From NCBI RefSeq assembly GCF_964019385.1, contig NC_088643.1, positions 79,488,999-79,552,998 of the forward strand: DNA of 64,000 nt, given 5' to 3'. Numbering within the stretch: position 1 is the stretch's first letter; the number at the start of each line of letters is the position of its first letter. The translations under genes were made by a program, and so were the position numbers. The DNA is from Sycon ciliatum (taxonomy: Eukaryota > Porifera > Calcarea > Leucosolenida > Sycettidae). Positions 48,772 to 60,800 of the stretch are shown here, piece after piece. A model generated the notes under the pieces. It was not told the origin of the DNA, made no database searches, and worked only from the letters and a program-made list of their open reading frames with translations.

Positions 48772-50150
48772 GGCGGATGTCAGGGAGGCAGGGTTTCGCT
48801 TTGAGCGCGCAAGGGGGTTAGACAACCAAACATCGAAATAATCATACTCAGATCATGGAGTTGCTTATCATACGACTCCTGGATGCTGATGACTTGCATA
48901 AGCTGAGTGGGTTTCTGCCAGGGAGTGCTGTTCAAGTTCAACTCCACTGGGCTCTAAAATGGGCTGGGAAAGTGCATGTACAACGGGAAGACTACACCAC
49001 ATGATGTGAGTTTTCGCCGTCAGCGGAAAGGGTATCTACTATCCAGAGTTGTACCCTCTTAGGGGGGGGGGGGGGGGGTACTGGAAGTACCCGGTATGTA
49101 CTCGGCTTGATGTCATTCTGAGGCTTTCCGCGGTTTCAACCCAGGGGCATTCCCGGCGGTTGTGAGGCACACATTGCCCAAGCTTTTGTGCCCCATGTCC
49201 TCTCTAGTGAGCCCCAATTTTGACGCCCAGTTCTTCCTTAAGTTACACTGGTGTAGTGTCTCTGGGGGGGGGGGGGGGGGGGGGGGGGGGATTGTAGCCT
49301 GGTTGTAAGGACTTATGACAGCAAGTATCTCTCGAACAGAATCATGGCTAACGTGAGGACAAGTTACCTTATTTTGCAATAACTATATTCGACTGTTTTA
49401 AAATAAGCTTTCCTGTGAACACAGAAATACATGACAGCTCTTGGCTCACTAGTAACTATTCTCTATGACCATTCATGGTAGCTACCCGAATAGCTATGAT
49501 AGGCTGAGGATGATCTTACAAAGACTTTAATTAATTTTAAAAGTGTAAGCACATGCATGACGGAATGATGGAAATCAGCAGCTCTTCCGGATGATAGGCA
49601 GACGGCGTGAGGCCAGAAACCGTGGCATAGCAGAACTGAGAAGAGGAAAGCGGTCAAAGTAGCTGTGTTGGTAGACGAGCAGGTCCTCAGCCAAGGAATG
49701 CCATCTGGAGGTGTGTGTTGAACTTGAAAGAGCTACATGCACAAGTACATCATGACTACTGCGGTTTGCGGCAACCGCTGTGGGGACCAGGGAGTCGTAT
49801 AGACCCGGGAGGCGACACGCGCATCACTTGTGCACAACCATGATCGACTCAACGATTCAAAATATTACGACCTGCTCGGTGTGGGACACGTCCGTACATA
49901 GCCTCATAGGTCATAGCGCCCGGGAAATCCGTACATAGCGTCGTCTTCGTCCTTTCGCTGAACAATTCTGGTCAGACTTTCGATCTCCATTGCCGAAATA
50001 CAGCCATCTGTGGCCATCGCTGAGGAGTTCACTAATAAAGGGTCTTGTTCACTGGCTTACTCACTGGCTTTGCACTGCCACTCGAACTCTGAGGCACTTT
50101 GACCACCTAAGATGAGGTAATCCTTTCTTTACAAATTGCCTCAATATTTT

Positions 50151-50860
50151 CTCACCTTTAGGGCAATGAAGTAATTTTTTTCCTCGTGACTAACTTCGAC
50201 CGACCAAGTTGCCCTGTCCCAGTGATCTACAATACTTATATTGCACATCTGTGAAATATTGGACCTATCCAGATAAACGAAATGACTTATATTCGAAATT
50301 ACATTTTCCAAAGTTTTCCTTCACAAATAGTCCCAATTTGTTCTCACCTTTAGGGCAATGAAGTAATTTTTTTCCTCGTGACTAACTTCGACCGACCAAG
50401 TTGCCCTGTCTCAGTGATCTACAATACTTATATTGCACATCTGTGAAATATTGGACCTATCCAGATAAACGAAATGACTTATATTCGAAATTACATTTCC
50501 AAAGTTTTCCTTCACAAATTGTCCCAATTTGTTCTCACCTTTAGGGCAATGAAGTAATTTTTTTCCTCGTGACTGACTTCGACAGACCAAGTTGCCCTGT
50601 CCCAGTGATCTACAATACTTATATTGCACATTTGTGAAATATTGGACCTATCCAGATAAACGAAATGACTTTTATTCGAAATTACATTTTCCAAAGTTTT
50701 CCTTCACAAATAGTCCCAATTTCTTCTCACATTTAGGGCAATGAAGTCAATTTTTCTTCAGGACTAACATCGGCTAACAAAGTGGCGCTGTCCCAGTGAT
50801 CTACAATACTTATAATCATTGCACATGTGAAATATTGGGAGTCACAGAGTGAGGAAATGG
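50151..50860. repeat. Tandem repeat, about 192-bp unit, nearly four copies
   Basis: The phrase CTCACCTTTAGGGCAATGAA recurs at 50,151, 50,343 and 50,534, with a diverged form at 50,726. The first three units are nearly identical and the fourth is more diverged, as expected if the array grew from one side. It lies inside the hAT element. Confidence 0.88.
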
Positions 50861-51423
50861 CCTAAATTGAAACTTGAACTGTTCTGCCAAGTTTCAACTT
50901 ATAGTATGCAGTGAACGCAGGGCTGAGAGCCCACAAGAGCCATCCCGGGAGATCTTGTGCGCCACCAACCGAACCTTCGGTGAATGTTCACAAGGTTAGA
51001 AGCTCGCACAGATAACACACAGTGGATGCTAATAGTAATACAATGCACTCAGGAATGTGTGCAAATACGACAGAATTAATTCCAAATAAAGTCAACAATA
51101 GCTGCCTCAACACAGTGCTATCAACCTTCCGTATTTTCCATATTTGTACGGAAAATCACTACTTCGTCCACGCTATGGATTTTGAGAAAAACGTACGGAA
51201 AATTGAACGGGATTGATCAGTATGTATAAGCATTGCAAGTGCAAGCTGAGCGATGAAAAGAAGAGAACCGAGTGGAAAGAAAACGCTGCAGTGGAGAGTC
51301 CTTAGAAAAGACTTAAAAAATATCAATAATATCGCTGCACGAGATCATCCTTATAAGTTATAACGTCAGCTGATCGTACTGTGGTTGATTCATACGGCGG
51401 TAAATACACACCTGCCTACACAT

Positions 51424-52000
51424 GCTCTCTAAACTGAAAAGTTATTCTGGCACAGAGCTCTCCTTCCCGCCACCACCACCATCATCAGTTCGCGTCTGGC
51501 GCCTAGTCGATGCAGGGTGGGTGGTGTCCGACATAGCAGGTTGGTACATCAGGTAGCGTATGGCGCATAGCAGATGACACAGCAACAACATAGCTTGATT
51601 GCGACGTACCTTTCGTCCCGGCTGGACTCATCAGGCAATCTTCTTCTTAGATGAAGGAGCTTGACTCGGGAGAATGAAGTTGAAGACTCCACTGCAACTG
51701 CACTTATGGTTGGTTCATATGGTGGTAAATACACACCTGGCAATATGGGGGTAAATACACGCCTGCCCAGACACGCTCTCTAAACTGCAAAGTTATTCTG
51801 GCACAGAGCTCTCCTTCTTACCACCACCACCACCACCACCACCATCAGTTCACGCCTGGCGCCTAGTCGATGCATGGTTAGCGGTATCCGACATAGCAGG
51901 CTGGCACATCAGGTAACGCATGGCAAATAGAAGATGGCAACGACATAGCTTGATTGCGACGTACATTTCGTTCTCTCGGTTGTGCTGTAGCCTGAAAAAG
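51424..52000. repeat. Two tandem copies of a 351-bp unit
   Basis: GCTCTCTAAACTG at 51,424 recurs at 51,775, followed by matching sequence such as AGTTATTCTGGCACAGAGCT, a (CCA)n run, and CATAGCTTGATTGCGACGTA. The second unit has an expanded CCA tract. It is also inside the hAT element. Confidence 0.8.
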
Positions 52001-52338
52001 GAAATAAGACAATGCATCCACATGACACAGACAAGTAATTACTGTTACAAATAATGCATACTGCTTGATAACAGAGAAAGAAAGTCAGTGGTCACACAAG
52101 TTTTTGGTCGTCCCTGAAACGAAGATCGTTCCAGGGGGGGGGGGGGGGGGGGGAGCTAAAATCTCAGTCGACTGACGCTATGCATACACATGTACATGCA
52201 TGCGATTTTCGTCGTCCATTCATTTCGGAGGGTGGAGAGGAGGTCCGAGTACGAAATGAATGATGTTTTTTTGCAGGGATGACTAATCACTTTTGCGATG
52301 ACCCCTTATTGCATCAATTTATCGTCTGAACTGCGCAA

Positions 52339-53047
52339 TTGAGTCCCACTTTTATTATGTTGGGTCCAGATTTCAAGACTCGTGAAGTTCGAGGCGAAAA
52401 GCAGGCCGATGAAGGGACGCCAGAAATTCAGTCTAGTCCGGTGTCATGGAGAGGGGCCGATGAACCGGCAACAAGAGAATTCAATACGCATGCTACTCTT
52501 CAGTTCATTGCTGGGGAAGACTACTCAAGGCCACGTCACTCCGGCAATTTAATGTACAAATCAGCAGCAACACTTGCAAACGTATTCCTACCAGCTGACC
52601 AGCAAGTTACCAGCCATCAGCTCTTCAAATAATTTCAACTTAACAAAGAGAGGAGATGGACAGATCGGAAAGTATCGTGGCAAGCTCAGGACAACACACG
52701 TCCGGCCCTATGTAACAACAGTGGAAAGTGCGTGCCATGGTATATTTTCGAAGGCATATCAAGAACCAGATAATGTGGACTGGGAGTCCATTTGCATCGT
52801 CCGATCAGCTGCTACAAGTGCCGTGAGCCAATGGCAAACACGTTTGACAGAGACTACTACCTCTACTGAATGCAACTTTGGCATGGCAGAGATCTACAAG
52901 CACGTTATCTTATCTATCAATAGAGTTGTATCCTCGTATGACTATGTGAAATGTGAGGTCGTACTGTACTGCAGATGCGTCTACGACCTGGTTGGAAATG
53001 TACGCAGCAGTTCCCACCCTCTTGACCAGAGATCGCACACACCCTAG
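52339..53047 (+). other. Two overlapping unidentified ORFs inside the hAT element
   Basis: Frames of 97 codons (52,339-52,632) and 157 codons (52,574-53,047) overlap by 59 bases and are in different phases. They have balanced composition and few low-complexity runs, unlike most chance ORFs here. The second reads GQIGKYRGKLRTTHVRPYVT early on. I recognise no BED finger, hAT dimerisation motif or other domain. They could be remnants of a captured gene or of a transposase too diverged to see. Confidence 0.3.
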
Positions 53048-54473
53048 GGTTTTGATGGGTTTGTACGACTCCCAGCTCTTGACTTTTGTTGGGTGTACGA
53101 GACGCACGCACAGTTTTCTTAGGGTGAGTACTTTTTCATGCAGTACTGAATGCGGCAAGCAGGACTCGCCCATCCGCCCCTCCCCAAATGGATCTACTCG
53201 AATGGTTCCGGAGGTAGGGGTGCTCTGGCGGGATTTTACGACATACACAAGCGCGCACACAATATACACACGCACGCACACACATACACACGAACGCACG
53301 CTATGTCGCACGTCTTGGGCAAGGCTTCGTGAATACAAATAATAATTTAATGTTATAATTTATAGGATCCAAATGTTAGAGCAGCTTTACAAAACCTACC
53401 GTTCAATACCGGATCATCTTGTGACAGCTTCCTTGCAACACCCATGACTTGACCCCACTTCGTCTTGACGTCGGGAAATCGTTCACACCGGAGTTGGGAC
53501 ACGACTCATTGAAATCCAGGCCTATCTGCAGCTGGGAGCAGGACAGAGCTGATGGACGTCAGCAGCGGCTGTAGAACAACCATAAACGAGTCTTCTTTCT
53601 CCGCAGTCAGGCGGGACAGCAGCTTTGCAACGCAAACTTCTTGCCTTCTGTGGGTCTTTAGCGGCTGGGATTCGGAACGCTCTGTAGAAACCATTGAACA
53701 AGTACTGCACTCTATCAACCCACAAGTATTTCTTCCAATTCATGATTATTCGCAACTTTTTATGCAGTACGTGCACCAGATCAGAAGCCGCTAAGTAGCA
53801 AGGTTGAAAGTTTCAAGACAAATTGAAAAATATAATAACATAGAAAATTAGAATTCAAACCATACCTGTGGCCCAAGCCAATACAGACTGAGCGTTCACG
53901 CGAAGAGAACGTAGATCTACGTCAGCTGAGGTTTCCTTAGGATCAGGAGGTGATTCTTGACCCGGATCTAGATCGCGATCAGCAGCACTCTCTGCCTCAA
54001 TCACGATCATCAAATGCAACTAATTACTTGGAAAAGTAGTTCATTCTTCTTCTTCTTTTCGAGCTACGATTTCCCACGATCCTATCGATCCTGCATGAGT
54101 CCGTTCACCAGGCCAAGGAGTGCACTCCCAAAGTCCCATGGCATAAGTACGCGGAGTAGTTGGTTTATAACTCAGGGCACGCACCGGGGATATCTGAGGG
54201 AAAAGTGGGAGAAAGTGCCGCGAGTCAATCATAGTCGGCCCGGAAGGCCTCGTGTCGCCTCCCGGGTCTATACGACTCCCTGGTGGGGACCAATACATGG
54301 CGGTGAAATTGAGAAGTCACGGCGTACATCATGGTTTAGCTACATATGATTGGAGGGAAAGTGTCAGTGCGTGCAGCCTATACATGTATATAGCGCGGAT
54401 TGTACCAGAAAGAACTACTTTTTAGCGCGTGGGATAAGAAATCAAAATTAAAAATAATCATTCAATGGCAAGG

Positions 54474-54552
54474 CAGGGAGTCGTCAAATACAGTGTGACG
54501 ATCCCTGGCAACTCCACGGAGTCGTAAAATACCGGTGTTTCACGACTCCCTG
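54474..54552. mobile_element. Miniature element with hAT-like ends, copy A'
   Basis: Copy of 16,979-17,057. It now lies between the two large insertions of copy A'. Confidence 0.5.
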
Positions 54553-54663
54553 GACAACTACAACTGCACTGCATGCATGCTGCCAGCTGCTGCTCAGACA
54601 GCTCACGCGCATTGGCATTGAATTATTTGAAATAATTGAAGTAAAAAATGTAGTTGTCAAGTG

Positions 54664-57504
54664 CAGTCCGTGCGCCAGGCCACTGAGTGGGCCGTTTTCA
54701 TTTTCCTGGGTCCGATCCCGCGGGAAAAAGTCTGCACAAAACTGTGTTGGTGAAGATGATGACGACAATGGCAGTTGGGGGAGAAATTTGGCAATTGTTT
54801 TGGCCTTTCTCGCGGCCTGTCTTCGCTCCTTTGCCTTTGCAGCAATGGAAGATGATGAGTTCAATGTTGTGCTTTGACGCCGAGTAGAAAATTTGAATCG
54901 CAAACGCCATCTTGGCCTTTATTTATGGAAGAAACTGCTCTCCCCGATTTGCTGGTTTCGCCGACTGGCATCGAGAAGTAGACGAGCTGCGCTTTCCTAG
55001 AGCCGCGGACACCAAGCTCTCATGGCGGACCTTAGTAAGTACATATTGTTGTGTAGTGTGATGATAATGGTTTGAGCATTCCTGCCTGGAATAACCGATG
55101 GCACTAAGTGGAATCTCAAAATTGTTTTTTTAGTATTTTTACGAGCACAAGTGTTGCCTTGTTGAAAATAGCACAACAAGAAGAAAGAAGCATCCAAAAG
55201 AATACGATGTCATAAATAAATGTGTTCTCTTCCCGTTTAGTGTGCCTGTGCTTAGGATGGTACTGTTGAGGAATCCGAAAGTGCGAAATTTGTATGTCTT
55301 TTATACTCTGTATATTGTAAAATTTGCATGACATTTTAGTGGGTATGGACTTGTAGTTGTATTCTCTTGAGATGTACCCTCGTTGCTGCTGCGGATGGAC
55401 ATGCTGGCCTTAATTGCCATGAAAGCTTCTCTTGGTGTCATTGTAATAATATATTCTTTGTCGATATTATCGATTGAAACGAACCGAATGCTGTCTCGTT
55501 TCATGTACGCCGCTGACGCAGCTCCACTGCATTCATATTTTGGTGGCTGAACCAAGAGTCCATAGCCCCAAGAGCATGCAACTTTGCACGAGGGGTCTGA
55601 AGGGGCTTGCTGCCCACATTACGTAGCGACAAACTGGGATACCGGCTGGGGCAGTGCGTCAACGATCTGCTGTGGTTTTCAGATTCAAAGCGCGCTTTTT
55701 CTCATAAGAGCCTTATGAAGGTTTGTGTGCATGGTGTATCGCATGCAGACACTGCCTCGAACCTGCTGTGTTTCTGTGTGTAACCGATCCACCAGGGGTT
55801 AATAATCCGGGTTACGTCTTCTTGGCAGAACTACCGGCAGTGATGCCCAGCCATGCCAACATTCTAAAGCGCGATGCATGATATCACTTCTGCGACGTGA
55901 TGCGCGACGATGCGATTGAGGAATTTTTCTGCAAATTGTTGCAGTGAGTGCTGCTTCACTGGAACCAAAATTATGGTTCAAGTGAAGCAGCACCCACTGC
56001 AATTATACTAATAGGGACAACCAAATCCACTTCCATGGAGTTCAGTGTATTATCTGTATAACATTGGAAAAGTGTAGTATATAAAGAGCAGAGCAATTTT
56101 TTTCCATTTAATTACTTTCTGTGTTTCATGCATTATTCCTACTGTCGTTAAAAACTTAAAATACTGCCTTATCTTGTGCGATCTGTGTGTCTTCTCAGGT
56201 GGATCGTGCTCTAACGCGTCTTGGCATTGTGTGAGAACAGCACGAAGAGGACCTTGGCTATTAACGCGTCTTGGCATTGTGTGAGAACAGCACGAAGAGG
56301 ACCTTGGCTATTAACGCGTCTTGGCATTGTGTGAGAACAGCACGAAGAGGGCCTTGGGTATTGCAGCCTTTCCGCAGAAGGAGAATGACTCGCTTCTTTT
56401 GCTAGTGTGCAAACATCCATGTGTTCTCCCAGTACTGCTGTTAGCTCAGCCAGAGGATTATCGCAGATCTGAGTGTGACAAGCGATCAGCTGTAATAGCT
56501 TTGTTGTGAATGCTTGCACTGCTGTCAACTATTAAACATTCTAGCTGTGCCTCGTAGCACTCCTTGCAAAAGACATCATTCTATGCTATTGTCATGTTCT
56601 TACTCCTTGGAACTGCTGAGACCGTTTCATAGTGGGAACAGTTCATCTGTGCCTGTTTGTCCATAACTGTCTTTACATGTGCTGCAATGCCGCCTATATT
56701 GGCGCGGCGTTCACTTTTGAGCTCGTCCGCTACGTTCCGTTTCATACACTTCTGTAGTAACGCAATGAAGATTCTCATTGACACTCCTTTACACAGCCAG
56801 CGTATGTGGATATTAGTCTGTAGGTGGCTGCAATTTGCGTTTTTGCCTTTCGCCGTTCACTATTTTACCAAAATATTCCAATATTCTGCATTTGTCGGAT
56901 GTGTGCACTGGTGTCCAGACGAGTTGCTTGGCATAACTCGCAGGCAGGAATGCATACACGCCCATGATGTACCTGAGTGGCATTATTACACCGTCCTGAT
57001 GTGTTCATTGTGAGTGCTACATGCTTCCAACTGTCCTCCATATACATGTAAATAGCGAGAAAAACAGAGGTTAGAAAATTGGTCGGTGTGGTGTTATTTG
57101 GTCTTGGACACCGGCGAGAGACCACATACTAAAAGACTAAGGCTTGTTCTTCTGGATGTTGTAGTGGGTGTTACTACGCGTGCCTGGAATACTTGACGGC
57201 ACTAAACTAAAGTCCTGCGTAAAGAAAAATTCAAATTTCGACAGTCGGAGAAGACGTGATGCTGCATGGGACAGAAGCACCCGGCGAGAAAACGTTCGAA
57301 ACTGAGGATAGAAGTTTGCCTTATCCGGCGATGGACGGCGTGTCAGGTCTGAACTCGAACGAAAAAGGGCCTTGTAAGGCCCACCTTGCAATGACTAGAA
57401 ACTAACAATTCTCAAGAAATAGCTCAAAAAGTTCAAAGTCCACTGACTCTGGAAAATAAAAAACACGGATAGAGTGCGATATTTTGAATCTGGCGCACGG
57501 ACTG
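54664..57504. mobile_element. Unclassified DNA transposon, 2,841 bp
   Basis: Perfect 15-bp terminal inverted repeats, CAGTCCGTGCGCCAG, are flanked by AGTG on both sides (54,660-54,663 and 57,505-57,508). Copy A has a single AGTG at 17,165-17,168, confirming an insertion with a 4-bp duplication. That length does not fix a superfamily. No transposase is recognised. On the minus strand 56,581-56,784 reads a plausible coding stretch (CMKRNVADELKSERRANIGG). Near the left end an ATGGCGGACCTTAGTAAGTA at about 55,021 looks like a start codon followed by a splice donor. It sits 332 bp upstream of the kinesin ATG of copy A'. Confidence 0.82.
56212..56361. repeat. Three tandem copies of a 50-bp unit
   Basis: TAACGCGTCTTGGCATTGTG begins units at 56,212, 56,262 and 56,312. 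The first two units are identical and the third carries A-to-G changes at its right end. The array is within the 2,841-bp transposon. Confidence 0.9.
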
Positions 57505-57839
57505 AGTGCTGGCCTGGACCTGCTACCGCGTGCGCGTACGGATCGAGTCACGCGACATAACGGCTGTTGTCATGGTGGCACAACACTGTGTGTCTCGCGC
57601 GATCTGTGTCCGCGATGGCGGCAAGTTTGAAAATCGAACTGCACGGATTTTTCATGCTGCAGATCTGCAGATGATGAGGCTAGGCCAGGGAAAGAAGCAC
57701 AAGTGTACGAAACGTTACGTTGTGCTGCACTGAGAAGTGAGAGAAAGACGATGTTTTGTTCGACATGGGAGGGGACTGTTACTTCTAGGACGCGTCAAAT
57801 TGCAATTCTGAAGTAGCTCTCACGCAGCTTTGGCTGCCC

Positions 57840-60800
57840 ATGGATGCCGTCAATGTTGCGGTGAGGCTCCGGCCTCTATTGCCCAGGTAAGTCAAAATCT
57901 GCCAACTTGCTGTGTGCACAACCTCACAGGTTACTATCCAGTGTATGAATGAAAGGAAGAATCTCTTCATTTTCACAGAGAGCCAAGCGATGCTGTTGCT
58001 AATTGGAAATTGGCTGGCCGGAGTATTACCTGTGCGAAAGTCCCGAATGCCTCATTCACGTTTGGTGAGTATTTTATTTGATTGAACAGTTTCCGCAGTG
58101 CATGTTTGTAGTAGCAGTTGACGTACGACATAATCATTGCTACGGTAATTACGCCTTTTACCAAGAGTACATGAAAACCGGTTTTCATGTACTCTTGCTT
58201 TTACATGCACAATAAAATCAAGACAAGAGTACATCTGGTACACAGCTTGACCTTGGTTATGTACTCTTTTGTAAAATATTATGTATCTTAGGCTGTGTTT
58301 ACATGAGAAATTTCAACCCGGGTCGAGTTCAGCCCGGGTTGAAAGTCTGTACGATAGACAAAAGAGGTGAGCGTTTACATGAAGACAGTTGACCCGGGTC
58401 AAATACTGATATGCCGCCAAAAGTCCACTTCTACAGTCCTGTATGGTCACGTGAATCTGTTCGCGCGAAATTTGCATGTGCAGTGCTGTTCAAACCTGGC
58501 GCGAGATACGCACAGAAGTACGTTTGTACGATTTTCTTGACCCGGGTTGATTTCAACCCTCCCCTTGGGGGGAGGGTTGAAATCAACCCGGGGCGAAATT
58601 TCAACCCAGGTCAAGCGCAATGCGTCATGTAAACGCGCCATTCATTTTGTGTACATGGCGGGTTGAAATCTGACCCGGGTCGAACTCAACCCGGGTTGAA
58701 ACGCTTCATGTAAACACAGCCTAAGTATCTGTGGTTGAATGCATGTGTCATGCCGGACATACACAATACCGATCTCAAGGCTACAACATATACATTCGCA
58801 TTGCCGTAGTAACCCCACCAGGTCATCAACCAATATAGTTGATCCAAGTATCCATTCAGCCACACACGCTCACCTTGGTCATTCGAAGAAGGTTGAGAGT
58901 AACTGTGATTTCAAGCTCGATTCAAGATTGAAGGTCGAAGGAAGGTTGGCACTTTTGATCAGAAGCAGCAGGAGTTATATGATAACAAAAAGGATCGAGT
59001 TAGACAAAGGTAGCAAAGGCGAGAAAAACCAACCAATCAGACCATAGAGAGCTTGTTGCTATGCAGAATTGACCAATGGGAGAAGACAAGGAGAAATGTG
59101 TATTATTTATGAATTAACTAAACAGCCAGCATATACGATAAGACAGTTAGCAGATACAACATCCCGCGGCCCATGCATTGATAAAAGTGACAAGTAGATA
59201 CAAAAGACAACTGCTGTACAAACGTGCGCTCATGAGGGGAACACGTTCACCCAACATGTAAACTAGTACCGGCAGAGTAGTTAGTTCGTCGTACAACCCG
59301 GGGAAGTTTGTCGTACAGCCCGGGAGAACCCTTCAGCTGCCGAGGCCGATATGGCATCTCCCCGGCCTTCTGGGAGATTGCGTCCCGCAATCCTTAGTCG
59401 TACTCCAATCGCTGGGGTGGTCTCCTTCTTCGAACTGGACGATTGACACCAGCCGATGCTGCTGCAGTGTTAGTGGAAAGCAACTGTACTCCTTGAGCTG
59501 GACGGTTGACATCAGCCGGTGCTACTGCAGCGTCAATGGGAAGTAGCTCTACTCCTCCAAACTGCTCGTCGCGGCCGCCTGCTCTCTCCGCATGCAACAA
59601 GTCTGTGGTATCAGGCGTGTAGGAGCTCGGTTGTGGTGACGCAGCTCTGATCGGGTTCCTTGTCGGAGATGAATTCGACGTACAACCGTAGCGAGATGTG
59701 TTGGGCGTACACAACACTTCTTCAAGCGGTTCACGTGCACAACTTGGCATGTAGTCGAGTCTGATCCCATATCACGGACGTGATACACAACATCAGACAA
59801 CCGGTTCAAAACCTTGAACGGTCCCTTCCATAACTTCGCCAACTTGGTGCTGGTTCCAACCGGAACAGCGGATACCAAGAGCCATACCAGACTTCCTTCC
59901 GCGAATTCCACCGACACAGCCCTATGATCATAGAGATGCGCCTGATGTCGATGCACTGCACCGAGCTTGTGCCTCACAGTCGTGTGCACATCCGCCAAAC
60001 GGGACCGCAATTGACGCACATACGTAGGTTCATCCAACTGTTCAGCTGGCGGTAAACCATATGCAACATCTTGCGGGAGACAGAACTCTCTGCCGAAGAG
60101 GAGATATGCCGGCGTGTACCCTGTGCTGGCTTGGGTGGTAGCCCGATACGCCATTAATGCTGCGGGTAATTGGACATCCCAATCACGCTGGTCTCTCTGA
60201 ACATAGTGTGAGGGCAATCGCTCTAACGTCTGGTTAAACCTCTCTACCAATCCGTCACCCGACGGATGGTAAGCCGTTGTCCGCGTTTTCTTGATACCAA
60301 GCAAGCCGCAAACGTTCTTGAACAGTTTCGAATCAAAGTTTGCACCTTGATCCGTATGCAAGCTATCCGGTGCTCCGAATCTGGACACGAATTCGCTCAC
60401 AAATACCAATGCAACAGTCGCTGCATCCATCCGTTTCAACGGATACGCCTCTACCCACTTTGTGAAGTAGTCCACAACGACCAAAATGTGACGATTTCCA
60501 CCTGAAGTCTCAGGCAGTCCTGGAATCAAATCCATAGCCACACGTTCGAAGGGATACCCCGCCCAGGACACCTGTAAGGGTGCCCCTTGTCCTCGACCAA
60601 CCGGCCGGGAGCGTCGACAACATGACGTGCACGTGCCGATCCAATCTTCCACGTCACGACTCATTCCATGCCAATAGAACCGAGTGCAAAGCTGGGCAAT
60701 CATCCGCTTCATACCCACATGACCAAGGAAATCGTGATACTCCTTCAGAATTTCGGTCCGCAGATCAACTGGGATCAAAATCTGAAAACGGTTCGGCGCT

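Larger units (their letters stand above)
49788..54282. mobile_element. hAT-type DNA transposon, 4,495 bp, apparently non-autonomous
   Basis: Ends are a perfect 32-bp terminal inverted repeat beginning CAGGGAGTCGTATAGACCCG. They are flanked by an 8-bp duplication GTGGGGAC (49,780-49,787 and 54,283-54,290). The unoccupied site exists once in copy A (16,790-16,797). An 8-bp duplication and CAGGG ends are the signature of the hAT superfamily. I found no hAT transposase: the longest frames (52,339-52,632, 52,574-53,047 and 53,552-53,794) match nothing I know. The interior is filled by tandem repeats, a CA-rich microsatellite and AT-rich DNA. It probably moved using a transposase made elsewhere. 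Confidence 0.88.

Noticed and set aside
50151..50860. CRISPR-like array
   Set aside because: The repeat units are 192 bp long with no unique spacers, in animal DNA inside a transposon.
54687..54887. Gene inside the 2.8-kb transposon on the plus strand
   Set aside because: Short frame without recognisable domain; a frame of equal length is open on the other strand.
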